Shown here: one piece after another, positions 19,167 to 28,092 of the stretch | Layout of the letters: every line of letters begins with the position of its first letter | Numbering within the stretch: the first letter of the stretch is position 1 | Assembly: GCF_004342165.1 (NCBI RefSeq) | Contig: NZ_SMAL01000001.1 | Coordinates: 456,914-520,913, forward strand | Length of the DNA: 64,000 bases | Source: Natranaerovirga pectinivora | Lineage (GTDB): Bacteria; Bacillota; Clostridia; Lachnospirales; DSM-24629 | Direction of reading: 5' to 3' | Made by a program: the position numbers and the translations under genes | Notes under the pieces: model-generated | Seen by the model: only the letters and a program-made list of their open reading frames with translations | Database searches by the model: none | Told to the model about the DNA's origin: nothing

Positions 19167-19856
19167 ATGAATAAAGAAAGTAAAAAATTATTGAAGAGTT
19201 TAGGATTTATATTTATAGGGTTATTATTAACAACAAAGCTCCCCTATGATTCTTATTCCATAATCCAATATGTAATTAGACCTCTAACTTATAACAATAC
19301 AACTCTTTACTTGTCAGGTATTGTGCCTTTTTTTTTAATTATAGTTGGATTGACGCGGTTATTTGAAGTAGAGTACTTTTCACAAGTTAATAAAATTGCA
19401 ATATTTTTATTAATGGTAATTATTATAATGCCCACGATGAATAGCACCATCAACACCGTTAGAGCTTCTATTTTTCGTGTAATCAATGATGAACTAAAAT
19501 CCCTAGATTTAGTTGAAAGCAATCTAAGTATAAATTCTGGGAATGCAAGTGATTCAATTCATTTTATAGTTAAATTAAAAATTATTGATTATAGTAACTT
19601 TCCTAGCAATTTTAACATTAGAATGCATATACCTAAAAATTTAAAACCCTATTTTGATACGGATTATCTGGAATTTGATGACAGCTACCAAACATACGGG
19701 AACAAACAAATATTAACTATCCACCAAAGGTTTACCTTACCAGCTGAAAGAGTATATGGAAGAGATAATAACTTTGATAACTATTGGAAAGAATCATTTG
19801 AATTGGAATTATATAATGAAAATGGTAGCGTAATTTTATTGCATCGAGGACGTTAA
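19167..19856 (+). CDS. Membrane protein with extracytoplasmic domain, unknown
   Basis: About 229 residues; ATG 19167 is preferred over an upstream GTG because AAAGGTGG precedes it. Three membrane segments in the first 95 residues are followed by a roughly 130-residue beta-rich domain. It is followed after 22 bp by a lipoprotein gene, so the two may act together at the membrane. No family recognised. Confidence 0.65.
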   Translation: MNKESKKLLKSLGFIFIGLLLTTKLPYDSYSIIQYVIRPLTYNNTTLYLSGIVPFFLIIVGLTRLFEVEYFSQVNKIAIFLLMVIIIMPTMNSTINTVRASIFRVINDELKSLDLVESNLSINSGNASDSIHFIVKLKIIDYSNFPSNFNIRMHIPKNLKPYFDTDYLEFDDSYQTYGNKQILTIHQRFTLPAERVYGRDNNFDNYWKESFELELYNENGSVILLHRGR

Positions 19857-19878
19857 TATAAATGGGAGGATTAAATAA

Positions 19879-20370
19879 ATGAAAGCTTCTATAATCAAAC
19901 TATTGCTTCTTATAGTAATTGTTTTTTCACTAGTTGGTTGTGAAGAACAGGGAAAAACAAGTAAAGGCGAAGTAAGAATTAAATCTTACTATGAAAAACC
20001 AGCCTCTCTAGATGACGAAAGCACAATTTTAATTAAAGGCTTATTAGAAGGCGAGGAGTATATAGAAATTATTATTAATGGTGAAATAAGGGACTTTGAA
20101 CAGTATTCATTAATATGGTCTGGTAACGATATTGAGGAAGATGAATTAATAACCCATTATGAACGCATACAAGACAAAATAGTCGTTATTAAAACTTATC
20201 AACCAGAAGGTATTCCTATGGAGAAAATCAAATGGAAAAATATATTAGGGGATGAATATGAATACATCATTCAAGAGAGAGCTCTAGGACCTAATAGTAA
20301 CACGACATTAATATATGATTTAGAAAACAATGAAAACATTAGTGAAGAAATAGAGACCATACAGGATTGA
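19879..20370 (+). CDS. Lipoprotein, unknown
   Basis: 163 residues. Signal peptide with lipobox FSLVGC (Cys at about 21), then an acidic (Glu/Asp-rich) soluble domain. GGGAGG precedes the ATG. Predicted to be anchored in the outer leaflet of the membrane next to the product of the preceding gene. Confidence 0.72.
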   Translation: MKASIIKLLLLIVIVFSLVGCEEQGKTSKGEVRIKSYYEKPASLDDESTILIKGLLEGEEYIEIIINGEIRDFEQYSLIWSGNDIEEDELITHYERIQDKIVVIKTYQPEGIPMEKIKWKNILGDEYEYIIQERALGPNSNTTLIYDLENNENISEEIETIQD

Positions 20371-20394
20371 GCATATAATTGAATACAATTATTT

Positions 20395-20424
20395 AAGAGA
20401 AAGCGCGTAAAACTGCTTTCTCTT
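20395..20424 (+). terminator. Hairpin after the lipoprotein gene
   Basis: AAGAGAAAGC (20395-20404) pairs perfectly with GCTTTCTCTT (20415-20424). Only a weak T tract follows. Confidence 0.65.
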
Positions 20425-20501
20425 GCATTTTGTCTTGAATAATAGTATTATAACTTAGTATGCCATCTGGCAAACAAAAAACAAACTCGAGGTAGATTAA
20501 A

Positions 20502-21671
20502 GTGAATCCAAAAAATAAAGTTATATCACAAACATTTTATACCTTCTTCGTAAATGGACTTATGGCCCTTATGATTGGATCTGTTATGCCATTTATCATT
20601 GAAGAATATGTACTTAGTTACGCCGTTGCAGGACTTTTAATTTCATTGCATTCCTTTGGGAATCTATCAGCTAGTTTTATAGCAGGTTTTAGCATTTATC
20701 GTTTTGGTAGAAAAAAATCCATTGTATGTTTATCATCCCTTATTGCCATCGCATTTACTGGCATTATTCTAACCAATAATATTCCACTTCTATATGTTTT
20801 GTTTTATTTAACAGGACTGGGTAGAGGTAGTATAAGTAATGTAAACAATGGTATTATAAATGATATTGCCGTTGGAAAATCAGGAATGCTTAACTTATTA
20901 CATACGTTTTTTGCCGTTGGGGCTTTTATCACGCCCATAGTTGCATCATTTATTACTGGAATGGGTTATAGCTGGAAATATGTGGTTATAATGGGTGTGT
21001 TTTTTGCTGTTTCAAGTGTGATTGTATATTCTATAATGAGAATGGAACTTATTAATGAAACTGACAAAGAATCAGAAGAAGAGGTGGTGGAGAGTAATCC
21101 CGTTCCTTTTTATAAGAACTTTGATTTTTATTTAGCTGGCGCATTGGTATTCTTTTATCTTGGAGCAGAGAATTCCGTAAATGGTTGGTTAGTAACCTAC
21201 TTTAGCGATATTGGTATTATGAGTACTGCTTATGCTCAAAGGTTATTGTCTCTATTATGGGTCGTTATTATAATAGGTAGATTAACAACAGCTTACTTAT
21301 CAAGAAACTTAAAAGCCAAAAGCTTAATTCTTATAAACTCTATTGGCGCTACAGTATTCTTTATTATTTTAGTTCTAAGTAGAGACCTTTTAATCATTAC
21401 TGTTTCTCTTATAGCCTTTGGATTCTTTTTGGCAGGGGTTTATCCTACGACTATATCATCAGTAGGTAGAATCGTTAAAGGATCTAGTGCAGGAATCGCT
21501 GTTCTTCTTGCCTTTGCTGGCGTTGGTGGAACTATTTTACCAGCTCTTACAGGTGCAGTTGCAGAGAAATTTGGAATGGCAGGCGGTATGATATTAATTG
21601 CAGTTGATATTATTCTTATGCTAATTTTAGCAGTTATGATTAGATTAAGAGGGAATAAAGTTATTGTATAA
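20502..21671 (+). CDS. Major facilitator superfamily transporter
   Basis: 389 residues with 12 predicted membrane segments. The MFS loop 2-3 signature appears as YRFGRKKSI after helix 2. A central acidic loop (DKESEEEVVES) separates the two halves. GTG start with GAGGTAG upstream. The layout resembles fucose/glucose-type or drug MFS carriers; the substrate is not predictable. Confidence 0.85.
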   Translation: MNPKNKVISQTFYTFFVNGLMALMIGSVMPFIIEEYVLSYAVAGLLISLHSFGNLSASFIAGFSIYRFGRKKSIVCLSSLIAIAFTGIILTNNIPLLYVLFYLTGLGRGSISNVNNGIINDIAVGKSGMLNLLHTFFAVGAFITPIVASFITGMGYSWKYVVIMGVFFAVSSVIVYSIMRMELINETDKESEEEVVESNPVPFYKNFDFYLAGALVFFYLGAENSVNGWLVTYFSDIGIMSTAYAQRLLSLLWVVIIIGRLTTAYLSRNLKAKSLILINSIGATVFFIILVLSRDLLIITVSLIAFGFFLAGVYPTTISSVGRIVKGSSAGIAVLLAFAGVGGTILPALTGAVAEKFGMAGGMILIAVDIILMLILAVMIRLRGNKVIV

Positions 21672-21677
21672 TATAAC

Positions 21678-21719
21678 AAAAGAAGAAGTTGTGATTGCTC
21701 ATAGCTTCCTCTTTTTTAT
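21678..21719. terminator. Convergent terminator
   Basis: AAAGAAGAAG pairs (one mismatch) with CTTCCTCTTT, flanked by A and T runs, between the MFS gene (+) and the exonuclease gene (-). It can serve both directions. Confidence 0.65.
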
Positions 21720-22474
21720 TTTGGTTTATCAATTTTTTGAAATTGTCCTGTCATACCCATCTTAAAAGCAAGTATAATTATTGCTTTTTCTTCCTCAGAA
21801 ATTTCTCGGTCATACATTTTTTCAAATTGAGCAATAAGCCCTTTGTAATTGATTTTCTTTTTTGGTTTTCTTTTAATAGTTGTTTTAGTTAAATTATAAC
21901 TATAAATCTTTGGCTTCATTTTATTAATTTCTAATATTTTAAAAACTTCTTTTGTAAAATAGGCATCATTAAACGCATCATGTAATGATTTATCAATTGG
22001 TATATTTAAAAATTCAACGGCATTTCTTAGCCCAATTAAGTTGCCTGAAGGTAATTGAAAATGTTTAGAAGCATATCTTTGAATATTAATGTATCTTTCA
22101 ATATGGAATTCCTTCTTAAAGCCATGAAAAATAACATTTCTATACAATTCTTTTAAATCCCCCATACCCCAAACACAATAAATATTCTCTGTATCACCAA
22201 TAAACTCTAAAAAGTCTTGAAAAATTTCCTTAAACGGCTTTGCCATATCCAGTTGTTCTTGTTTTATATTTGTTAGCTCCCCAATAAATGGATGCATTTT
22301 AGGGTATAATGTAGGCTTGATAATGGCATCAAATGTACCTACTTCCTGTAGAGCCTCATCAAGTTTATAAGCACCAATTTGAATGATTTCAAAAGGACAC
22401 TTTTCATTTTTAGGATTTTTAAGAGCCTCACCAAAAGCTTGATTAAACTCTAGATCAAATATTAGATAGTACAT
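21716..22474 (-). CDS. DEDDh-type 3'-5' exonuclease domain protein
   Basis: 252 residues. Exo I is FDLEFN near the N-terminus, Exo II has an Asp in YCVWGMGDL, and Exo III is HDAFNDAYF (His and Asp). This order matches stand-alone DEDDh exonucleases such as KapD/ERI-1-like proteins of Firmicutes. A basic tail (TTIKRKPKKKINYKG) may bind nucleic acid. It is alone on the minus strand here. Confidence 0.82.
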   Translation of the reverse strand: MYYLIFDLEFNQAFGEALKNPKNEKCPFEIIQIGAYKLDEALQEVGTFDAIIKPTLYPKMHPFIGELTNIKQEQLDMAKPFKEIFQDFLEFIGDTENIYCVWGMGDLKELYRNVIFHGFKKEFHIERYINIQRYASKHFQLPSGNLIGLRNAVEFLNIPIDKSLHDAFNDAYFTKEVFKILEINKMKPKIYSYNLTKTTIKRKPKKKINYKGLIAQFEKMYDREISEEEKAIIILAFKMGMTGQFQKIDKPK

Positions 22475-22784
22475 ATTTTCAGCTCCGTTCCTTTAGTGTT
22501 CAAGTAACTCAGCTTACGGCTCTTACTACTTATTAGCACAAGCTTTATTTGAATGTAGTATGCTCAAATCCTTACAGCAAAACTTAAGAATACTACTCTC
22601 ATAATATATATTATATAGTTAAGTATTGAATATATCCATTTATTTAAATAATTTTATAATAATTTTTGATAAAATAAAAGGTTGCAATTAAGTATTATGT
22701 TATTATATATATAAATTTGGGAGATAATTCATCTTTTGGTTGTAGTAATAGATGAGGAGATTATTTTAATAAAGGAGGTATTAA
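22475..22784. promoter_or_regulatory. Divergent intergenic region, 310 bp
   Basis: Lies between the minus-strand exonuclease and the plus-strand sigma factor and must hold both promoters. Very AT-rich; several TATAAT-like sequences occur, none uniquely assignable. AAAGGAGG just before 22785 is the sigma-factor ribosome site. No gene or RNA seen. Confidence 0.4.
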
Positions 22785-23351
22785 ATGGAGCCTGATATTA
22801 GCAAACTCATTCTTTTAATCAAGAAGAAAAAACCTAGTGCTTTAGAAAAAATTATGAACTTGTATATGAACTCTGTTTACGGCATAGCAAAAAGTATTAT
22901 AGGGACCATTGGGTCAGAAGAAGATATTGAAGAATGTGTTCAAGATGTTTTTATAGATGTATGGGATAACATAGATAAATACGACGCAGAGAGAGGCGCC
23001 TTTAAGACTTGGATTTTTATTTTATGTAAGTATAAAGCCTTGAATAAGAAAAAATCAATTGAACCCACTTTACAAACCGTAGCCATAAATGAAACACATT
23101 TTAGTTCTGACTCATTAGAAAAAAGTCTTTTATCCAAAGAAGCAAAAAGCGAAATAATTGATGCAATCAAATCACTTGGAAAAATTGATAGAGAAGTATT
23201 TGTAAGAAGATTTCTATTAGAAGAAAGCATTAATGAGATTTGTGAATTTATGAATCTAAGCAGACAGGCCGTAGACAATCGATTATGGAGAGGTAAGAAA
23301 CTAATTAGAGCGATTTTGAATTCTAAGGAAAGGGGACATTTTTATGGATAA
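22785..23351 (+). CDS. ECF-type RNA polymerase sigma factor
   Basis: 188 residues. Region 2 (EDIEECVQDVFIDVWDNI) is at about 45-62, followed by the typical RGAFKTWIF. Region 4 helix-turn-helix (NEICEFMNLSRQAVDNRL) is at about 150-167. Its last 8 bases overlap the start of the next gene, a probable anti-sigma factor, as is normal for ECF pairs. The target promoters are unknown; such pairs usually autoregulate. Confidence 0.92.
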   Translation: MEPDISKLILLIKKKKPSALEKIMNLYMNSVYGIAKSIIGTIGSEEDIEECVQDVFIDVWDNIDKYDAERGAFKTWIFILCKYKALNKKKSIEPTLQTVAINETHFSSDSLEKSLLSKEAKSEIIDAIKSLGKIDREVFVRRFLLEESINEICEFMNLSRQAVDNRLWRGKKLIRAILNSKERGHFYG

Positions 23352-24651
23352 AAATGATAAAGAAATTCTCAATATCCTTAAAGAATTTTCTCAAGAAGAG
23401 TGTGTTCACCTAATGGAAAACTTATTCGAGGACGGTATGGATATTAATGATTTGCAACAACGAAGAATGGGAAAAAAAGTTTTAAAAAGCATTAAGCCCA
23501 CAAAACCAATTTATCAGAAAAAATTTATCGCCGCATTATGTATGAGTTTTATTATATTATTTATGACCTTAACGTCTTTCGGTCAAAAAATCATTGCTGA
23601 AATAGGCAAACGTTTTTATTTTATACCAGGCATAGGTACCTTAGTAGAAACAGATTTAGATAACATTTATATTCTTTCAAGACCAGTTGTAAGTAAAAAA
23701 GGAGATACTGAAATTACTGTTATATCGGCCCAAAAAGAAGGAAATCGATTAATACTTTTTCTTAGAGGAAAAGGTATTGGATACTCATTTGCAAGAGAAA
23801 TATATATTGTTAAAGAAAATGGCGAGAAAATACCAAATGACCATTTTATTTGGGGTAGCGGTGATAAAACCTCAAGTGGTTATTTTACTTATTATAATCT
23901 ACCTAATGACTTAACGACATTTGATCTGCAAATTAATGATTTTATAATTCCAATAGAACTAGAAACGGGTGCTGGATATCAAGATTACTCCAGTATGGGG
24001 CCTACAGATATAAACAATGGTTTAGGGATTACTTTAGTTCCAGTTAAAATCAATAATATGATTCATTTTTCTCTAGTAGATCATATTTATGATGGAAGGT
24101 CCATCTATCTTTACGGAAAAGTAGATAAAAATCATAATAGTGATACAAATATATTAATAGAGGATGAACATAATGTATCTTATTCTTATAATGAAACTCC
24201 TGATATTTGGCCAAAATCTAATTTTGAGTTCCAACCCTCAGTGACTGGAAAGAACTATCATATTACAATTCCTGAAGTGACATTACAGTATAAAGTTAAT
24301 CACGAAGTAAGTATTCCTGTTCCAACTGAAGGAGAAACAAAGATTAATAAAAAAGTTAGGCTTTTAGATTTTGAATTTGAGATTATTAAATCAATCAGAA
24401 ACGAAGACACCATAAGAGTTTTTATAAATACCAAATATAATGAAAACAAATCAGAAAACTTAAGCTTGCTACATTTTAACACGTATCCAATTGACGGTGG
24501 ATATGGATGGACTTTTGATGACACTACATCAGTTGAGTACTATGATATACCTATACTTTCTGATGAGAGTGAAATAATAATACAATTTACAAGCATAATA
24601 ACAAATTTAGAAGGTCCTTGGGCCTTTGAGATAGATATTGATACTCTATAA
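23344..24651 (+). CDS. Probable membrane anti-sigma factor (DUF4179-like)
   Basis: 435 residues. A cytoplasmic N-terminal region of about 60 residues would bind the sigma factor, a single membrane segment follows (about 62-82), and a large outer domain rich in beta structure makes up the rest. This is the layout of DUF4179 proteins encoded behind ECF sigma factors in Clostridia. Overlap with the sigma gene implies translational coupling. It probably senses an envelope signal; the signal is unknown. Confidence 0.8.
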   Translation: MDKNDKEILNILKEFSQEECVHLMENLFEDGMDINDLQQRRMGKKVLKSIKPTKPIYQKKFIAALCMSFIILFMTLTSFGQKIIAEIGKRFYFIPGIGTLVETDLDNIYILSRPVVSKKGDTEITVISAQKEGNRLILFLRGKGIGYSFAREIYIVKENGEKIPNDHFIWGSGDKTSSGYFTYYNLPNDLTTFDLQINDFIIPIELETGAGYQDYSSMGPTDINNGLGITLVPVKINNMIHFSLVDHIYDGRSIYLYGKVDKNHNSDTNILIEDEHNVSYSYNETPDIWPKSNFEFQPSVTGKNYHITIPEVTLQYKVNHEVSIPVPTEGETKINKKVRLLDFEFEIIKSIRNEDTIRVFINTKYNENKSENLSLLHFNTYPIDGGYGWTFDDTTSVEYYDIPILSDESEIIIQFTSIITNLEGPWAFEIDIDTL

Positions 24652-24656
24652 ATAAA

Positions 24657-24712
24657 TTATGTGAAGCAACTATTAAATTCTCTTAATAGTTTTGTTTCAC
24701 ATAATTTTTTTA
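24657..24712 (+). terminator. Rho-independent terminator of the sigma/anti-sigma operon
   Basis: A long two-part stem: ATTATGTGAA with TTCACATAAT and inner AACTATTAA with TTAATAGTT, followed by seven T residues. Confidence 0.9.
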
Positions 24713-24793
24713 TTTCTTACTATTATGTATGGAATATGATATAATATTAATGAATTTTTAAAGCAAATAATATTCTTAAAAGGAATGGTATCT

Positions 24794-25123
24794 ATGAGTT
24801 CTTATAATTTTAAAGTCAAGCAAACACCTTTAGAAGCATTAAATTTTCTAAAAGAGGGTATGGATTATGATTTAATTCACGAAAAAGTACATACCTTAGA
24901 CAACGGTATGTATTCTATTATTGTGGTATACGAAAAATACTTTATGAGAAATAGCAGTAGAGCTGCATTAACTGTGACCATTAATAACTTTTATGGTGAT
25001 ACTGAGATTGAATCTGTTTCAGCAGGAGCATCCCAAGGGATGTTTTTTAGAATCGACTGGGGCGCAAATGATGAGTTTGCTAATTCTGTGAAATATTTAT
25101 TCAGAGAGCATATTATAAATTAA
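24794..25123 (+). CDS. DUF6054-like hypothetical protein
   Basis: About 109 residues. ATG 24794 is chosen over 24785 because AAAGGA lies just before 24785. A compact alpha/beta protein with an N-terminal helix and the C-terminal SAGASQGMFFRIDWGANDEF stretch that I associate with the small clostridial DUF6054 family; the function is unknown. No signal peptide. It ends before a strong terminator and appears to be a single-gene unit. Confidence 0.65.
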   Translation: MSSYNFKVKQTPLEALNFLKEGMDYDLIHEKVHTLDNGMYSIIVVYEKYFMRNSSRAALTVTINNFYGDTEIESVSAGASQGMFFRIDWGANDEFANSVKYLFREHIIN

Positions 25124-25135
25124 CAAGAAAAAATA

Positions 25136-25177
25136 AATAAGTATTCAAATATTAACAAGGTATTTGAATACTTATTT
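25136..25177. terminator. Convergent bidirectional terminator
   Basis: A 17-bp near-perfect stem (AAATAAGTATTCAAATA with TATTTGAATACTTATTT) between the + gene ending at 25123 and the - gene ending at 25203. A/T flanks allow function in both directions. Confidence 0.85.
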
Positions 25178-25202
25178 ATTAACAGTGGATAACTAATGAA
25201 TT

Positions 25203-25553
25203 TTACATTTGGATATTTTCAATATTTTGAACGTCTAAAATAACGCCGGTAGTAGCATTAATATCAACAATATACACCTCGTAAGGCGTAAGTACAATAA
25301 CTTCATAAATGAACATATCCTCATCAGGGAATAATTCAGCCTTGAATACTTGACCTTGGACATGGTCTCTAGCAATTTGAATGGCTCTTTCAATAGATAT
25401 TATATCATTGTCTAGATCCCAATTGTTATTGTCGTCCCAGTCATTATCCCAATTTTCGTTATTGTTCCAAATATTGTTGTTGTCCCAGTCGTTATTATCT
25501 TCCCAGTTATTATTGTTCCAATTATCATTGTTATTCCAGTTGTTGTCTGCCAT
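25203..25553 (-). CDS. PepSY-domain protein with Asn/Trp/Asp-rich repeat head
   Basis: About 116 residues. The first 50 consist of degenerate repeats of the form W-(D/N)n-W (for example NNNWDN) with Trp every 5-7 residues. The rest is a single PepSY domain (ISIERAIQIARDHV and VYIVDINATTGVILDV). PepSY domains are usually secreted or membrane-attached peptidase-inhibitory modules, but no signal peptide is seen here. A spore-coat or matrix role would fit the low-complexity head but is inference. ATG 25553 is favoured by AAGGAG spacing; 25559 is possible. Confidence 0.75.
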   Translation of the reverse strand: MADNNWNNNDNWNNNNWEDNNDWDNNNIWNNNENWDNDWDDNNNWDLDNDIISIERAIQIARDHVQGQVFKAELFPDEDMFIYEVIVLTPYEVYIVDINATTGVILDVQNIENIQM

Positions 25554-25744
25554 TATCATTCACTCCTTCTTTTACTATTTCATTATATGTAAGAAGGAAG
25601 GAGAATGTTATTACTAAGGGATTATAATATCAATAGGCGTTTATTATTATTGAATAGTTGATATAGTAAATCATTAATTAAAGAGGGCGTAATAGAGTGC
25701 TAAATTCATTTAATAAAAAAATTAACTAATTATAGGAGAAGTCT

Positions 25745-26848
25745 ATGAAAAAGAATAGAAAAATAATAACAATCATTATTTCTATATTTGCCATTATGGC
25801 TTTAGGAATAGGTGCATTTGCTTTAATCATTTCATATAGAATGAGTTTAATACCTTCTATGACTTTTGAAGAGATGCTTAACTACACCACTAAAGATAAT
25901 GAAGATGCAATTATAACAGTAGGCATTATGAAGAATGGTGAGATAGATTTTACTGTGTACGGTGAAAATTCAACAATTCTACCTCAAAATGAATTCCAAT
26001 ATGAAATAGGTTCTCTAACAAAAACTTTTACTAGTTCTTTATTATGTAAAGCAATTGATGAAGGTAATATTACCCTTTCAGATTCAATTGATCAATATAT
26101 GGATCTTCCAGCAAAAGATTATTACCCTAATTTGAAAGACCTTGTGACGCATACTTCAGGGTATAAAAATTACTACTTTCATTGGAAGATGGCAACTAAC
26201 TTTCTAAAAAGAGAAAAGAACGATTATTATAGCATCAGCACTGAAAGCCTTAATAACAAATTAGGAAAAGAATCTATTAAAGAAAAAGAACACCCTTTTA
26301 AATACTCTAATTTTGGTATATCGGTTGTAGGAAGTGTTTTAGCTGAAGCATATGACAGTGATTTTACAACACTTATGACTGAATTTATTCAAACTGAGTT
26401 AAATCTTGAAAACACAACAATATCAAAGGGTGTAGGAGATATGAATGGATACTGGAATTGGCGAGATGATGATGCTTATATTCCTGCGGGTGGTATTATT
26501 TCTACCATTACCGATATGATGACATACCTAAATATACATATGACAGAAGAATTGCCCTACCTATCATTAGGACACGAACCACTAGCTCAAGTTTTAGCCA
26601 CTACAAAGCAGTATGAAAAAATGGGAATCCGAATAGACGCTGTTGGTATAAGTTGGATGATTGATGCTGAGAATAATCTTATTTGGCACAATGGTGGTAC
26701 CAGTAATTTCAATAGTTATATGGCTTTTGACAAAGAGCTTCAGGTTGGCGTGGTAATTCTTTCGAACTTACCTCCAAAATATAGAATTCCAGCCACTGTA
26801 ATGGGTGTAAAATTGATTACAAGCTTACAAAATGATGATGATAACTAA
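25745..26848 (+). CDS. Serine hydrolase, class C beta-lactamase / PBP4* family
   Basis: 367 residues. One N-terminal membrane segment (about 8-28) places the enzyme outside the cell. SLTK supplies the SxxK nucleophile (EIGSLTKTF), YSN is the second motif (KYSNFG), and HNGGTS near the C-terminus is the HxG-type third motif. Family members include D-alanyl-D-alanine peptidases, esterases and beta-lactamases; the activity cannot be chosen from the sequence. AGGAG ribosome site. Confidence 0.88.
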   Translation: MKKNRKIITIIISIFAIMALGIGAFALIISYRMSLIPSMTFEEMLNYTTKDNEDAIITVGIMKNGEIDFTVYGENSTILPQNEFQYEIGSLTKTFTSSLLCKAIDEGNITLSDSIDQYMDLPAKDYYPNLKDLVTHTSGYKNYYFHWKMATNFLKREKNDYYSISTESLNNKLGKESIKEKEHPFKYSNFGISVVGSVLAEAYDSDFTTLMTEFIQTELNLENTTISKGVGDMNGYWNWRDDDAYIPAGGIISTITDMMTYLNIHMTEELPYLSLGHEPLAQVLATTKQYEKMGIRIDAVGISWMIDAENNLIWHNGGTSNFNSYMAFDKELQVGVVILSNLPPKYRIPATVMGVKLITSLQNDDDN

Positions 26849-26876
26849 AATAAATAATTTAGGGAGGGAGTAGTCT

Positions 26877-27044
26877 ATGGAAGCAATTGCATTTCTATTT
26901 ATTGGTGGTTTAGCTTTGTTCATTATAATCCTTCTTGCAGTTAAGATGGCTATGAAAGAAGCGTTACAAGAATTTAAAGATGAAATCATAAAAGAATTTA
27001 ATTTAAAGAAAGAAGTAGAAGATAGTGACAACAGCCCGATATAA
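26877..27044 (+). CDS. Small membrane protein, 55 residues
   Basis: Starts at ATG 26877 after an excellent GGGAGGGAG site and ends at 27044. One membrane segment (about 4-24) is followed by an amphipathic, strongly charged helix (LQEFKDEIIKEFNLKKEVED). It lies between the serine hydrolase and the next small gene with 28 and 26 bp gaps, so it is probably operonic. Confidence 0.7.
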   Translation: MEAIAFLFIGGLALFIIILLAVKMAMKEALQEFKDEIIKEFNLKKEVEDSDNSPI

Positions 27045-27070
27045 AAATACAAATCAGGAGAATATTTTCT

Positions 27071-27324
27071 ATGAAAGAGAAGGAATTCATACAATACATA
27101 GGTGACTATAGGGTGCATGATGGGGTTATAAAAGAAATAATCGAGATAGAAGAATCTGTAGAGGTTTTAATAAAAAGTCTTGATAATGAATTATTTAAAC
27201 TAATTTTTAATGGTGTTAAAGAAATTAAAGCAAATAAAGCTAAGGGAAGGATGAACTAGAGGATGCTTACTTTGAGATCATTGGAAAAAGTTATACACTA
27301 CAAGAGATTTCGCATAAGATTTAA
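27071..27324 (+). pseudogene. Small hypothetical gene, probably frameshifted
   Basis: The first frame (ATG 27071, AGGAG upstream) gives 62 residues and stops at 27257-27259. From about 27245 a second frame continues as a protein-like sequence (DELEDAYFEIIGKSYTLQEI) up to a stop at 27322-27324. Joined, the product of about 84 residues looks like a complete small alpha/beta protein. A single-base shift near 27240 explains the break. No family recognised. The following 78 bases hold nothing clear. Confidence 0.55.
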
Positions 27325-27402
27325 TGAAACAGGTTAAGCGTATTAAGGCTAGTTTTTAACAAGACTCCATAGCATTAATTTAAGGGGAAATGGGGAATAA
27401 TA

Positions 27403-28005
27403 ATGAAATTTATGCCATTACGTGTACTATATATGTTCTTAGGGTTATTCATAATATCATTACTTCTATTATACAGATGGAATAAAATACCACCATCGAT
27501 GGATATCAATAATATTCAAATTACCTGTGTAGTGGAACAAGATAATGATATTCTAGATACATATTTTAAAACATGGGACCATTATAAGTATGGGTATACC
27601 TTCTCCATACAACTTAACAGTGATCAACCAATTATTGGAGATACCTATAATACTGATATATATTTACTCATTAAAGATTATCCAGCAAATCTAATTTGGT
27701 TTAAAGGAGAAGTTCCAAAAGGAATCAGTAGAGGAATTAATCTAAGAGACTTTAAATATGCCATAGAAAAATTATATGATGAAAGAGTAATTTCATTAGA
27801 AGAAAAAGAAAATAATTTAGCAGGATATTATTATCAAGGATTTTCTTTTGTTAGAGATGAATTTCCAGTAAATATGCGACTACTTTCTATATCAGAAAAG
27901 GAGATAATTTTTAATGAAGCATATATAGTAATATCATATTATGAGAAGAAGCCACTCAAGGAATTTCAAATTACTAAAACTATTCCAATTGACATTGATT
28001 TTTAA
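27403..28005 (+). CDS. Membrane-anchored hypothetical protein
   Basis: 200 residues. One N-terminal membrane segment (about 5-22, LGLFIISLLLLY) with the rest outside the cell. The outer part is mixed alpha/beta and ends with the even pattern KKPLKEFQITKTIPI. AAGGGG precedes the ATG. No domain recognised. Confidence 0.65.
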   Translation: MKFMPLRVLYMFLGLFIISLLLLYRWNKIPPSMDINNIQITCVVEQDNDILDTYFKTWDHYKYGYTFSIQLNSDQPIIGDTYNTDIYLLIKDYPANLIWFKGEVPKGISRGINLRDFKYAIEKLYDERVISLEEKENNLAGYYYQGFSFVRDEFPVNMRLLSISEKEIIFNEAYIVISYYEKKPLKEFQITKTIPIDIDF

Positions 28006-28092
28006 TCGTATCACTAAAATTCCACTATGAAGGATGGACTTTTAAATAAGAGTTTGTGAAAATTTTTGGGTCACATAGAAAGGAAAAGAAAC

